The position numbers were made by a program, and so were the translations under genes. DNA of 64,000 nucleotides from Oceanicola sp. 502str15. GTDB taxonomy: Bacteria > Pseudomonadota > Alphaproteobacteria > Rhodobacterales > Rhodobacteraceae. Shown piece by piece: positions 33,413 to 40,972 of the stretch (the stretch's first letter is position 1; every line of letters begins with the position of its first letter). The notes beneath the pieces were generated by a model, which had not been told where the DNA came from, made no database searches, and saw only the letters and a program-made list of their open reading frames with translations. The stretch covers positions 3,534,501 to 3,598,500 of the forward strand of contig NZ_WYDQ01000001.1 of assembly GCF_024105635.1 (NCBI RefSeq), in the 5' to 3' direction.

Positions 33413-35584
33413 ATGCACCGCACGCTTCTTACCTCCGCCTTCGCGCTGGCCGCCGTTGCCGGCACCGCGCAGGCCGAGATGGTCTTCAACCGTATCGCCT
33501 CCTTCCCCGTGGCCTCCAACATGGCCGAGGGCGAGGACCGCGCCCGCGAAACCTCCTCCGAGATCATCGACGTCACCGCCGATGGCATGACGCTGGTCTA
33601 CACCGACAGCCCGCTTGGCGTGCTCGGCCGGGTCGACATCACCGATCCCGCCGCCCCCGCGCCGCTGGGCAACATCGCGCTCGACGGCGAGCCGACCTCG
33701 GTCGCCGTTCTCGGCAGCGTGGCCTTCACCGGCATCAACACCTCCGAGAGCTACGTGGCCCCCTCCGGCCGCCTCGCCGCAATTGATCTGAGCAGCGGCG
33801 AAGAGTTGGCCAGCTGCGACCTCGGCGGCCAGCCCGACTCGGTGGCCAAGGCCCCCGATGGCAGCTTCATCGCCGTGGCAATCGAGAACGAGCGTGACGA
33901 AGACCTCAACGATGGCGCCCTGCCGCAGATGCCCGCCGGTTTCGTGGTGAAGATCGCCCTGACCGATGGCACGCTCGATTGCGACAGCCTCCAGAAGATC
34001 GAGATGACCGGCCTTGCCGAAGTTGGCGGCGACGACCCCGAGCCGGAGTTCGTCGACATCAACGCCCTCGGTGAAATCGTCGTGACCATGCAGGAAAACA
34101 ACCACATCGCCGTCATCGGCGCCGATGGCACCGTTTCCGCCCACTTCTCCGCCGGTGCGGTGGACCTCGAAGGCATCGACGCCACCGACGAGCGCGGCGC
34201 GCTGCTGTTCACCGAAAGCCAGAGCGGCGTGAAGCGCGAGCCCGATGCCGTCAAATGGATCGACGATCAGCACTTCGCCACCGCCAACGAGGGCGACTAC
34301 GAGGGCGGCTCGCGCGGCTGGACGATCTTTTCCAAGACCGGCGAAGTGGTTTACGACAGCGGCACCAGCTTCGAGCAGGCGCTGATCCAGATCGGCCACT
34401 ACCCCGACAAGCGGTCGGACGCCAAAGGCGTCGAGCCCGAGTCCGTCACCTTCGGCGAGTTCGGTGGCAAACCGATGATCTTCGTCGGCTCCGAGCGCGG
34501 CTCCGTCGTCGGCGTCTATGACGCCACCGACCCGGCCAACCCGGTGCTCACCCAGCTCCTGCCCTCCGGCGTCGGCCCCGAGGGCTACGTCACCATCCCC
34601 GAGCGCAACCTGCTGGTCTCGGCCAACGAGACCGATCTTGGCGAAGACGGCGGTGCGCGGGCCCACGTGATGCTCTTCGAATATGCCGAGGGCGAGGCGA
34701 TGTATCCGCAGCTCACCTCCGAAGGCATGGAGCAGCTCACCGGCTGGGGCGCGATCTCGGGCATGGTGGCCGAGGGCGAAAGCACCGTCTGGGCCGTGAG
34801 TGACAGCTTCTACGGCTACCAGCCACGCATCTACAAGATCGACACCTCCACCAAACCCGCCCGCATCACGCAGGCCATCGACATCACCCGCGCCGGCTAC
34901 CCGGCCCAGAAACTCGACCTCGAAGGCATCACGCTGGACGGGCAGGGCGGCTTCTGGCTCGCCTCCGAGGGCCGCACCGACCGGGTCATCCCCCACGCGC
35001 TCTACCACGTGAACGCCCAAGGCGAGATCGAGGAAGAAGTGGGCCTGCCCGCCGAGCTGATGGCGGTCGAAAAGCGCTTTGGTTTCGAGGGCATCACCCT
35101 GGTTGACGGCACGCTCTGGATGGCCGTGCAGCGCGAGTGGAACGACGACGAGAAGGGCCAGGTCAAGCTGGTCGCCTACACCCCCGAGACCGGCGAATGG
35201 GGCGCCGTGCGCTACCCGCTCGATGCCCCCACCACCGGCTGGGTCGGCCTGTCGGAAATCGTGGCCCATGGCGAGCACGCCTATATCGTCGAGCGCGACA
35301 ACCTGCTCGGCGAAGCCGCCGCGACCAAGAAGATCTACCGCGTCGCCCTCTCCGAGATGCAGCCCGCCGCGCTGGGCGGCGAGCTGCCGCTGGTGAGCAA
35401 GGAAGAGGTCCGCGACCTCCTGCCCGACCTCAAGGCAAACGGCGGCTACGTGCTCGACAAGGTCGAAGGTCTGGCGATCTTCTCCGATGGCACCGCCTGG
35501 GTGAGCACCGACAACGACGGCGTCGACGACCACTCCGGCGAGACGATGTTCTTCAACATCGGCCAGCTCGGCAGCGGCTACTGA
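33413..35584 (+). CDS. Secreted esterase-like/phytase-like beta-propeller protein
   Basis: 723 residues with signal peptide MHRTLLTSAFALAAVAGTAQA. The first ~400 residues form propeller-like repeats of the choice-of-anchor-I type (VDITDPAAPAPLGNIAL, YDATDPANPVLTQLLPSG), and the C-terminal ~300 match the esterase-like activity of phytase (PF13449-type) domain (LDLEGITLDGQGGFWLASEGR, RFGFEGITLVDGTLWMAVQRE). Likely periplasmic or extracellular, acting on phosphate esters; the exact substrate is not shown. The start at 33413 has AGAGGG upstream. Monocistronic with a strong terminator. Confidence 0.85.
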   Translation: MHRTLLTSAFALAAVAGTAQAEMVFNRIASFPVASNMAEGEDRARETSSEIIDVTADGMTLVYTDSPLGVLGRVDITDPAAPAPLGNIALDGEPTSVAVLGSVAFTGINTSESYVAPSGRLAAIDLSSGEELASCDLGGQPDSVAKAPDGSFIAVAIENERDEDLNDGALPQMPAGFVVKIALTDGTLDCDSLQKIEMTGLAEVGGDDPEPEFVDINALGEIVVTMQENNHIAVIGADGTVSAHFSAGAVDLEGIDATDERGALLFTESQSGVKREPDAVKWIDDQHFATANEGDYEGGSRGWTIFSKTGEVVYDSGTSFEQALIQIGHYPDKRSDAKGVEPESVTFGEFGGKPMIFVGSERGSVVGVYDATDPANPVLTQLLPSGVGPEGYVTIPERNLLVSANETDLGEDGGARAHVMLFEYAEGEAMYPQLTSEGMEQLTGWGAISGMVAEGESTVWAVSDSFYGYQPRIYKIDTSTKPARITQAIDITRAGYPAQKLDLEGITLDGQGGFWLASEGRTDRVIPHALYHVNAQGEIEEEVGLPAELMAVEKRFGFEGITLVDGTLWMAVQREWNDDEKGQVKLVAYTPETGEWGAVRYPLDAPTTGWVGLSEIVAHGEHAYIVERDNLLGEAAATKKIYRVALSEMQPAALGGELPLVSKEEVRDLLPDLKANGGYVLDKVEGLAIFSDGTAWVSTDNDGVDDHSGETMFFNIGQLGSGY

Positions 35585-35613
35585 GTTTCAACCAAGCCCT
35601 TTAGCAAGAATCG

Positions 35614-35644
35614 CCCCGGAGCGGCCCGCCGCTCCGGGGTTTTT
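35614..35644 (+). terminator. Rho-independent terminator of the phytase-like gene
   Basis: Perfect 11-bp stem (35614-35624 with 35629-35639), 4-base loop, followed by five T's; 29 bp after the stop codon. Confidence 0.95.
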
Positions 35645-35707
35645 GCTGCCTGCCGCGGGTGTCCCCTTCCCCCGCAAGGGAAGGCCCGGCCCCCAAAGCG
35701 CCCCGCA

Positions 35708-37342
35708 TCACAAGATCGCCGCATCCCCCGCCACATCCGCCTTTGCCGGCGGCATCCCCGGCCCGCCGCCCAGCCCCGGCAGCAGGCCGTTGCCGGCCAC
35801 GGCATCGCCGCGCAGCGCCCGCAGCAGGGCCCTGTGCCCCGCCGCCGCCTGCACCTGCGCCCCGATCCCGGCCCGCGCCCGCTTCACGAAGGCCGCCCAC
35901 TTCTCCGCATCCAGCGCCCTCCCGGTCGAGAACTTGCCCTTCCCGAAGTCGGTTTCGTAAACCTTTTTACCAAGCAGCACCGCCTGGTAGGTCGCCGGCG
36001 AAAACAGCGAGACGAAGCGGATGTCATGCGGCGCGGGCAGCCCGTATTGCCAGAGCTCGAGGTTCTCGGCGAGCGTGTCGGGCACCTCCAGCGCCTCGCG
36101 GGCGTCGATCCAGTATTGATCGTCCGTCCGGTTGCCGAGCGCGTAGTGCAGGCAGATGAAATCGCGCACCTCGTTGTAGAGCTCGTCGACCAGATGGTTG
36201 AACCTGTCGCGTGGCGGATCGGCAAAATCGCTGTCGGGGAAGTATTGCACCAGCCAGCGCACCGCGGTGTCGATCATGTGGATCGCCGTGCTCTCCAGCG
36301 GCTCGATGAACCCGCCCGACAGGCCCACCGCCACGCAGTTCTTCACCCATGCATTCCGGTTGCGCCCCACCCGCATCGGAATCACCCGCGGCTCCGCGCC
36401 CTCGCCATCCGGCCCCAGATGCGCCAGAAACTCCGCCCGCGCCTCCTCGTCGGTGCGATGCGCCGAGGAAAACACGTAGCCCGTGCCGATCCGGTTGAAG
36501 AGCGGCACCCGCCAGCTCCACCCCGCCCCGAGCGCGGTGGACTTCGTGACCGAGTCGATCCGCTCCGGGTCGCGGTGGGGCACCTGCACCGCCATCGCCC
36601 GGTCATTGGCGAGATACTTGCCGTAGCTCTCGAAGGGCTCGCCGAGCGCCTTGTTGATGATGAGCCCACGAAAGCCGGTGCAGTCGATCACCAGTTCCAC
36701 CGGATGCCGCCCGCCGCGCTCGAGCTGAAGCGCCGCCACGTAGCCGCGCTCATCCAGCTCCACGTCGACCAGATCGTCGAGCACATGGGTCACGCCCCGG
36801 GCAACGCAGGTGTCCTTCAGCAGCCCGGCGAACTTGCCCGCGTCGAGATGATAGGCAAAGCCCACCGGCGGCCCCGGCATCTGCCCCGGTCCGCGCGGGC
36901 CCTTGGCGGCATTGGCCAGATCGACCGAGGGCGAGAAGCACTGCACGAACTCCAGCCCGCCGGTGCCGAACTTCAGCGCATATTCCGCCGCCGAGACCCC
37001 GTCGATCGCGGGCGGATGGGCGAAGGGGTTGATGTAATCCACCCGGTTGCCCTGCGCGTCGACGTTCCAATGGCCAAACACCACCCCGAGCTTGAAGCTG
37101 GCGTTGCAGGTGCGGAAGAACTCCCGTTCGTCTATGCCGCCCTGCTTCAGGGTGCGCGGCATTCCCGGCACGGTGGCCTCGCCCACGCCGACGGTGGGGA
37201 TGTTGGGGCTTTCGATGAGGGTGATCCCGAGGCCGCCATCGGCGCCGGGGCCGCTCTTGAGCATCGACTGCAACAGCAGCGCCGTCATCCAGCCGGCGGT
37301 GCCGCCGCCGACAATCGTGATCCCGCGGATCGGCTGTCCCAT
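35708..37342 (-). CDS. Flavin-dependent tryptophan-halogenase-family protein
   Basis: 544 residues. GITIVGGGTAGWM (7-19) is the FAD dinucleotide-binding motif with the halogenase GGGTAGW form. The catalytic Lys equivalent is K84 (ASFKLGVVFGHW), the tunnel motif WxWxIP reads WSWRVP (275-280) and the active-site Glu lies in PLESTAI (348-354). All hallmarks of PrnA/RebH-type halogenases are kept. Free reduced flavin from a separate reductase would be required, and none is encoded nearby. Genes of this type in marine bacteria often lack a known substrate. The C-terminal ~40 residues are Gly/Ala-rich. Monocistronic. Confidence 0.88.
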   Translation of the reverse strand: MGQPIRGITIVGGGTAGWMTALLLQSMLKSGPGADGGLGITLIESPNIPTVGVGEATVPGMPRTLKQGGIDEREFFRTCNASFKLGVVFGHWNVDAQGNRVDYINPFAHPPAIDGVSAAEYALKFGTGGLEFVQCFSPSVDLANAAKGPRGPGQMPGPPVGFAYHLDAGKFAGLLKDTCVARGVTHVLDDLVDVELDERGYVAALQLERGGRHPVELVIDCTGFRGLIINKALGEPFESYGKYLANDRAMAVQVPHRDPERIDSVTKSTALGAGWSWRVPLFNRIGTGYVFSSAHRTDEEARAEFLAHLGPDGEGAEPRVIPMRVGRNRNAWVKNCVAVGLSGGFIEPLESTAIHMIDTAVRWLVQYFPDSDFADPPRDRFNHLVDELYNEVRDFICLHYALGNRTDDQYWIDAREALEVPDTLAENLELWQYGLPAPHDIRFVSLFSPATYQAVLLGKKVYETDFGKGKFSTGRALDAEKWAAFVKRARAGIGAQVQAAAGHRALLRALRGDAVAGNGLLPGLGGGPGMPPAKADVAGDAAIL

Positions 37343-37487
37343 TCCGTGCCCCCGTCTTACCCTGCGTCAAAGGCTAGAACGGCGAGGGGGTTTGGCTCAA
37401 GCCCCTGCGCCCGCGGGGCGGGGCGAGGGGCAGCGAGTCGGTCCGTTAAGGTTCTGCGGTGCCGCGAAATTGCTGCAAGCGCGGTAT

Positions 37488-37511
37488 GCACAGGCTGTGT
37501 ACGGCCTGTGC
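37488..37511. promoter_or_regulatory. Inverted repeat between hemE and the halogenase gene
   Basis: GCACAGGC and GCCTGTGC, perfect 8-bp arms with an 8-base spacer, within a set of alternating CTGTG/TGTAC motifs. It lies 40 bp past the hemE stop and about 146 bp before the halogenase ATG, so it may be an operator for the halogenase or a weak hemE terminator without a T-run. Confidence 0.5.
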
Positions 37512-37551
37512 ACGGGATGTGACATCGGTGTTCAGATACCTCCCGCGGCCG

Positions 37552-38586
37552 TTAACCGCCCCGGACGGTGTCGATCATCAGCTGCACGTTTTCCGGGTCG
37601 GCATCGGGGGTGATGCCATGCCCGAGGTTGAAGATATGCGGCCCGTGCGAGAAGGCCTCCACGATCCGGCGGGTCTCGTCGATCAGCGGCTGGCCGCCCG
37701 TAACCATATGGGAAGACTTGAGGTTTCCCTGCACGCATCCGCCCGGCTGCACGTGTTCGGCGGCCCATTCCGGGGTCACGCCATCATCGAGCGCCACGCA
37801 GTCGGCACCGGTCGCCGCGTGAAAGCCCCGGTAACGCTCGCCCGCGCCCCGCGGGAAGGCAATGACCGGGGTATCGGGGTGCTTTGCCTTCACGCCCTTG
37901 ATGATTTCCTTAATCGGATCAATGCAATAGGCCTCGAAGTCATCGCCGCTGAGGCTGCCGGCCCAGCTGTCGAAGATCTTCACCACCTCGGCCCCGGCGT
38001 CGATCTGGCGGTTCAGATACTCGATGGTGGCCCAGGTGACGCGGTCGATCACCGCGCGGAACAGCCCGATATCCTTGGTTTTCATCGCATGGGCCGGCCC
38101 CTGATCGGGGGTTCCGCGCCCGGCAAACATGTAGGTCGCCACCGTCCAGGGCGCGCCCGCGAAGCCGATAAGTGTTGTCTCTTCAGGCAGTTGGGAGCCG
38201 AGGTTGCCGACGGTGCGATAGATCGGCGCGAGGTGGTCGTGCACCTCGCCCCCGTTCTTCAGGGCTTCGTAATCTTTTCGCAGTTCAATCGGCTCCAACC
38301 GGGGGCCTTCCCCGGTGACGAACCACAGTTTCTGCCCCAGCGCCTGCGGGATCAGCAGGATGTCGGCAAAGAGGATCGCCGCGTCAAAGCCGTAGCGCCT
38401 GATCGGTTGCAGCGTCACCTCGGTGGCGAGATCGGAGTTGTAGCACAGGCTCAGAAAATCCCCCGCCTCGGCGCGGGTTGCCTTGTATTCCGGCAGGTAT
38501 CGCCCCGCCTGCCGCATCATCCAGATCGGCGGCGGGCTGACGGTGTTGCCTGACAAGGCATTGAGAATGCTTTTCTTTTCGGCCAT
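37552..38586 (-). CDS. hemE: Uroporphyrinogen decarboxylase
   Basis: 344 residues, the standard length. The N-terminal [18 protein letters not shown] motif, [26 protein letters not shown] and [16 protein letters not shown] are all diagnostic. It converts uroporphyrinogen III to coproporphyrinogen III in the cytoplasm. The start at 38586 has GAGG about 8 bases upstream. Divergent from hemC, 96 bp between the starts, so the two heme genes may share regulation. Confidence 0.98.
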   Translation of the reverse strand: MAEKKSILNALSGNTVSPPPIWMMRQAGRYLPEYKATRAEAGDFLSLCYNSDLATEVTLQPIRRYGFDAAILFADILLIPQALGQKLWFVTGEGPRLEPIELRKDYEALKNGGEVHDHLAPIYRTVGNLGSQLPEETTLIGFAGAPWTVATYMFAGRGTPDQGPAHAMKTKDIGLFRAVIDRVTWATIEYLNRQIDAGAEVVKIFDSWAGSLSGDDFEAYCIDPIKEIIKGVKAKHPDTPVIAFPRGAGERYRGFHAATGADCVALDDGVTPEWAAEHVQPGGCVQGNLKSSHMVTGGQPLIDETRRIVEAFSHGPHIFNLGHGITPDADPENVQLMIDTVRGG

Positions 38587-38682
38587 TTGGTGCCTCCTCG
38601 TTGCGGCCATGGGTCGCGCTCCGGGGGCAAACTGTCAAGTGCCGCATTGTCACGCCGGGGTCTGCGGGCTATCCCGCCCTGC
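38587..38682. promoter_or_regulatory. Divergent hemE/hemC promoter region
   Basis: 96 bp between the two starts. TTGTCACG and TTGACAGT-like stretches (on the minus strand around 38629-38637) are possible -35 elements. No FNR box of the type seen at the right end is present here. Confidence 0.45.
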
Positions 38683-39606
38683 ATGACCCAGACGCTCAAG
38701 ATCGGCACGCGCGGCAGTCCGCTGGCGCTCGCCCAGGCCCAGGAAACCCGCGCCCGCCTGATGGCGGCGCATGGGATGTCGGAAGAAGCCATTGAAATCG
38801 TGGTCATTTCCACGACAGGCGACAGGGTGCAAAACCGGGCACTGCGCGAGATCGGCGGCAAGGGGCTGTTCACCAAGGAGATCGAGGAGGCGATGCTGTC
38901 GGGCGAGATCGACATCGCCGTGCACTCCTCCAAGGACATGCCCGTCGAGCAGCCGCAAGGCCTTGTTCTGGATTGCTTTCTTGAGCGCGAAGACCCGCGC
39001 GATGCCTTCATCACCCTCGATGGCAAGAGCCTCGCTGAGCTGCCCCAAGGCGCTGTCGTCGGCACCTCCTCGCTGCGCCGCAAGGCCCAGCTCCTGCACA
39101 AGCGGCCCGACCTTCAGGTGGTGGAGTTTCGCGGCAATGTGCAGACCCGGATGAAGAAGCTGGCCGATGGCGTGGCCGAAGCGACCTTTCTGGCGCTCGC
39201 CGGTCTCAACCGGCTGAACGCGCAGCATATTTCGCGCCAGCCGGTGGACCCGGAACAGATGCTCCCGGCCATCGCCCAGGGCACCATCGGCATCGAGCGC
39301 CGCGCTGACGATAGCGCCGTCGACGCCCTCCTCGCCCCGCTGCGTCACCTGCCCACCCATCACCGCACCGCCGCCGAACGCGCCTTTCTGGCCGGGCTCG
39401 ACGGCTCTTGCGAAACGCCCATCGCCGGGCTGGCGACGATCGAGGGCAACACCTTGACGCTGAAGGGAGAAATCCTGCGCACCGATGGCTCCGAGGTGCT
39501 CACCGGCAGCCGCATCGGCCCGGTGGAAGAGGCCGCCGAGATGGGCGCAAGCCTTGCCGCCGAGTTGCTGGCCCAGACCACCGATGATTTCTTCGACTGG
39601 AAGTAG
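38683..39606 (+). CDS. hemC: Hydroxymethylbilane synthase (porphobilinogen deaminase)
   Basis: 307 residues. KIGTRGSPLALAQA, the substrate-binding IAVHSSKDMPVEQP and VVGTSSLRRKAQLL are clear; the dipyrromethane cofactor Cys lies in GLDGSCETPIAG. It polymerises four porphobilinogen units. Its TAG stop abuts the stop of the convergent tesA-like gene (TAG|CTA at 39604-39609), with no space for a terminator. Confidence 0.98.
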   Translation: MTQTLKIGTRGSPLALAQAQETRARLMAAHGMSEEAIEIVVISTTGDRVQNRALREIGGKGLFTKEIEEAMLSGEIDIAVHSSKDMPVEQPQGLVLDCFLEREDPRDAFITLDGKSLAELPQGAVVGTSSLRRKAQLLHKRPDLQVVEFRGNVQTRMKKLADGVAEATFLALAGLNRLNAQHISRQPVDPEQMLPAIAQGTIGIERRADDSAVDALLAPLRHLPTHHRTAAERAFLAGLDGSCETPIAGLATIEGNTLTLKGEILRTDGSEVLTGSRIGPVEEAAEMGASLAAELLAQTTDDFFDWK

Positions 39607-40239
39607 CTAGCGGACCTGTTCGACCAGCTCCAGCACGCTCGGCCCCATGGCCTCCACCACCAGCTCCACCCCGCTGGCCGAGGGGTGAATCCCGTCGCCC
39701 TGCAAATGCTCGCGCCGCGCCGCCGCCTGGTCTTCCAGCGCCAGCAGGGGGGCAAAGAAATTGGGGTAGAGCAGGGTGCCGTATTGCGCCGAAAGCTCGG
39801 GATACATCGCATCGAACGCCGCCTTGAACTCGGGCCCGAAGTTGCCCGAAGCGGTCATGCCCACGAGCAGAACCGGCAGCTCGCGCGCCTGGGCGGCCTG
39901 CAAGATTCCGTCGAGATTTTCGCGGCTTACCGCCGGGTCGATGCCGCGCAGCAGGTCATTGCCGCCCAGCTCCACGATCAGCGCATCCACGTCGTCGGTC
40001 AGGGTCCAGTCCACCCGGCTCAGGCCGCCCGCCGTGGTGTCTCCGCTGACGCCCGCGTTGCGCAGCTCCACCTCGGCGCCGTTCTCTTCCAGCCACGTCT
40101 GCATCACCGGTACGAAGCCCTCGCCCTGCGGCAGCCCGTAGCCCGCCGTCAGGCTGTCACCCAGTGCGGCCACCACCACCGGCTGGGCCGCAGCGCCGGA
40201 AACCAGCAAAATTGTCGTTATAACCTTGAGTGCCAGCAT
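39607..40239 (-). CDS. tesA: Periplasmic SGNH thioesterase/arylesterase, TesA-like
   Basis: 210 residues. Signal peptide MLALKVITTILLVSGAAAQ, then GDSLTAGYGLP (nucleophile Ser29), ELGGNDLLRG and DGIHPSASG with the catalytic Asp and His. This is the TesA/lysophospholipase L1 group, a periplasmic esterase/thioesterase. The neighbours on the other side are ybbA- and ybbP-like genes, the same divergent order as tesA-ybbA-ybbP in Escherichia coli. The start at 40239 begins the signal peptide; an upstream start at 40278 would overlap the ybbA start codon. Confidence 0.88.
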   Translation of the reverse strand: MLALKVITTILLVSGAAAQPVVVAALGDSLTAGYGLPQGEGFVPVMQTWLEENGAEVELRNAGVSGDTTAGGLSRVDWTLTDDVDALIVELGGNDLLRGIDPAVSRENLDGILQAAQARELPVLLVGMTASGNFGPEFKAAFDAMYPELSAQYGTLLYPNFFAPLLALEDQAAARREHLQGDGIHPSASGVELVVEAMGPSVLELVEQVR

Positions 40240-40276
40240 CCTGGCCCCATATCGGAATGAAACATAAGGCGCCCGC

Positions 40277-40972
40277 ATGACCGATCCGATCCTGTCCCTG
40301 AAAGATGTCACCTTCACGCTCGACGGCAACGCCGGAAAGGTCAACATCCTCAAGGGAATAAGCCTCGACGTGGCGCCGGGCGAGACGCTGGGGCTGATCG
40401 GACCTTCAGGCTCTGGCAAAAGCTCTCTCCTCATGCTCATGGGCGGGCTCGACACCGCGACCACCGGCGCCGTCACGGCCCTTGGCCACGATCTGACGGC
40501 GATGGGAGAAGACGCGTTGGCCCGCTTCCGTCTCAAGCATATGGGGGTGGTGTTCCAATCCTTCCACCTCATCGGCACGATGACGGCGCTGGAAAACGTG
40601 GCAACCCCGCTGGAACTGGCCGGGGTGACCGATGCCTACGCTCGCGCCGAGGCCGAGCTTGCCGCCGTGGGGCTGGGCGAGCGGGCGCATCACTACCCTT
40701 CCCAGATGTCGGGCGGCGAGCAGCAGCGCGTGGCGCTGGCCCGCGCCCTCGCCCCGCGCCCCGATATCCTGCTGGCCGACGAGCCCACCGGCAACCTCGA
40801 TGCCACCACCGGCGAGGCAGTGACGGAGCTGCTGTTCGACCTCTCCGAGAAACACGGCGCAACGCTGGTGCTCGTCACGCACTCCCGCGAGCTGGCTGCC
40901 CGCTGCGGCCGGGTGATCCGGCTGGCGGATGGGCTGATTTCGCCTGAAAAGCAGGCCGAGGCTGCCGAATGA
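40277..40972 (+). CDS. ybbA: ABC transporter ATPase, YbbA/LolD-like
   Basis: 231 residues. Walker A GPSGSGKSS, Q-loop, signature MSGGEQQRVALARAL, Walker B ILLADEPTGNLD and the H-loop THSREL mark a MacB/LolD-type ATPase that works with an FtsX-like permease. In YbbAP the pair is thought to move hydrophobic molecules across or out of the inner membrane, often together with TesA. Followed by ybbP with an ATGA overlap (40969-40972). Confidence 0.92.
   Translation: MTDPILSLKDVTFTLDGNAGKVNILKGISLDVAPGETLGLIGPSGSGKSSLLMLMGGLDTATTGAVTALGHDLTAMGEDALARFRLKHMGVVFQSFHLIGTMTALENVATPLELAGVTDAYARAEAELAAVGLGERAHHYPSQMSGGEQQRVALARALAPRPDILLADEPTGNLDATTGEAVTELLFDLSEKHGATLVLVTHSRELAARCGRVIRLADGLISPEKQAEAAE

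Noticed and set aside
33362..35533. 723-codon open frame antisense to the phytase-like gene
   Set aside because: Same reason; the plus strand has a signal peptide, ribosome-binding site and terminator.
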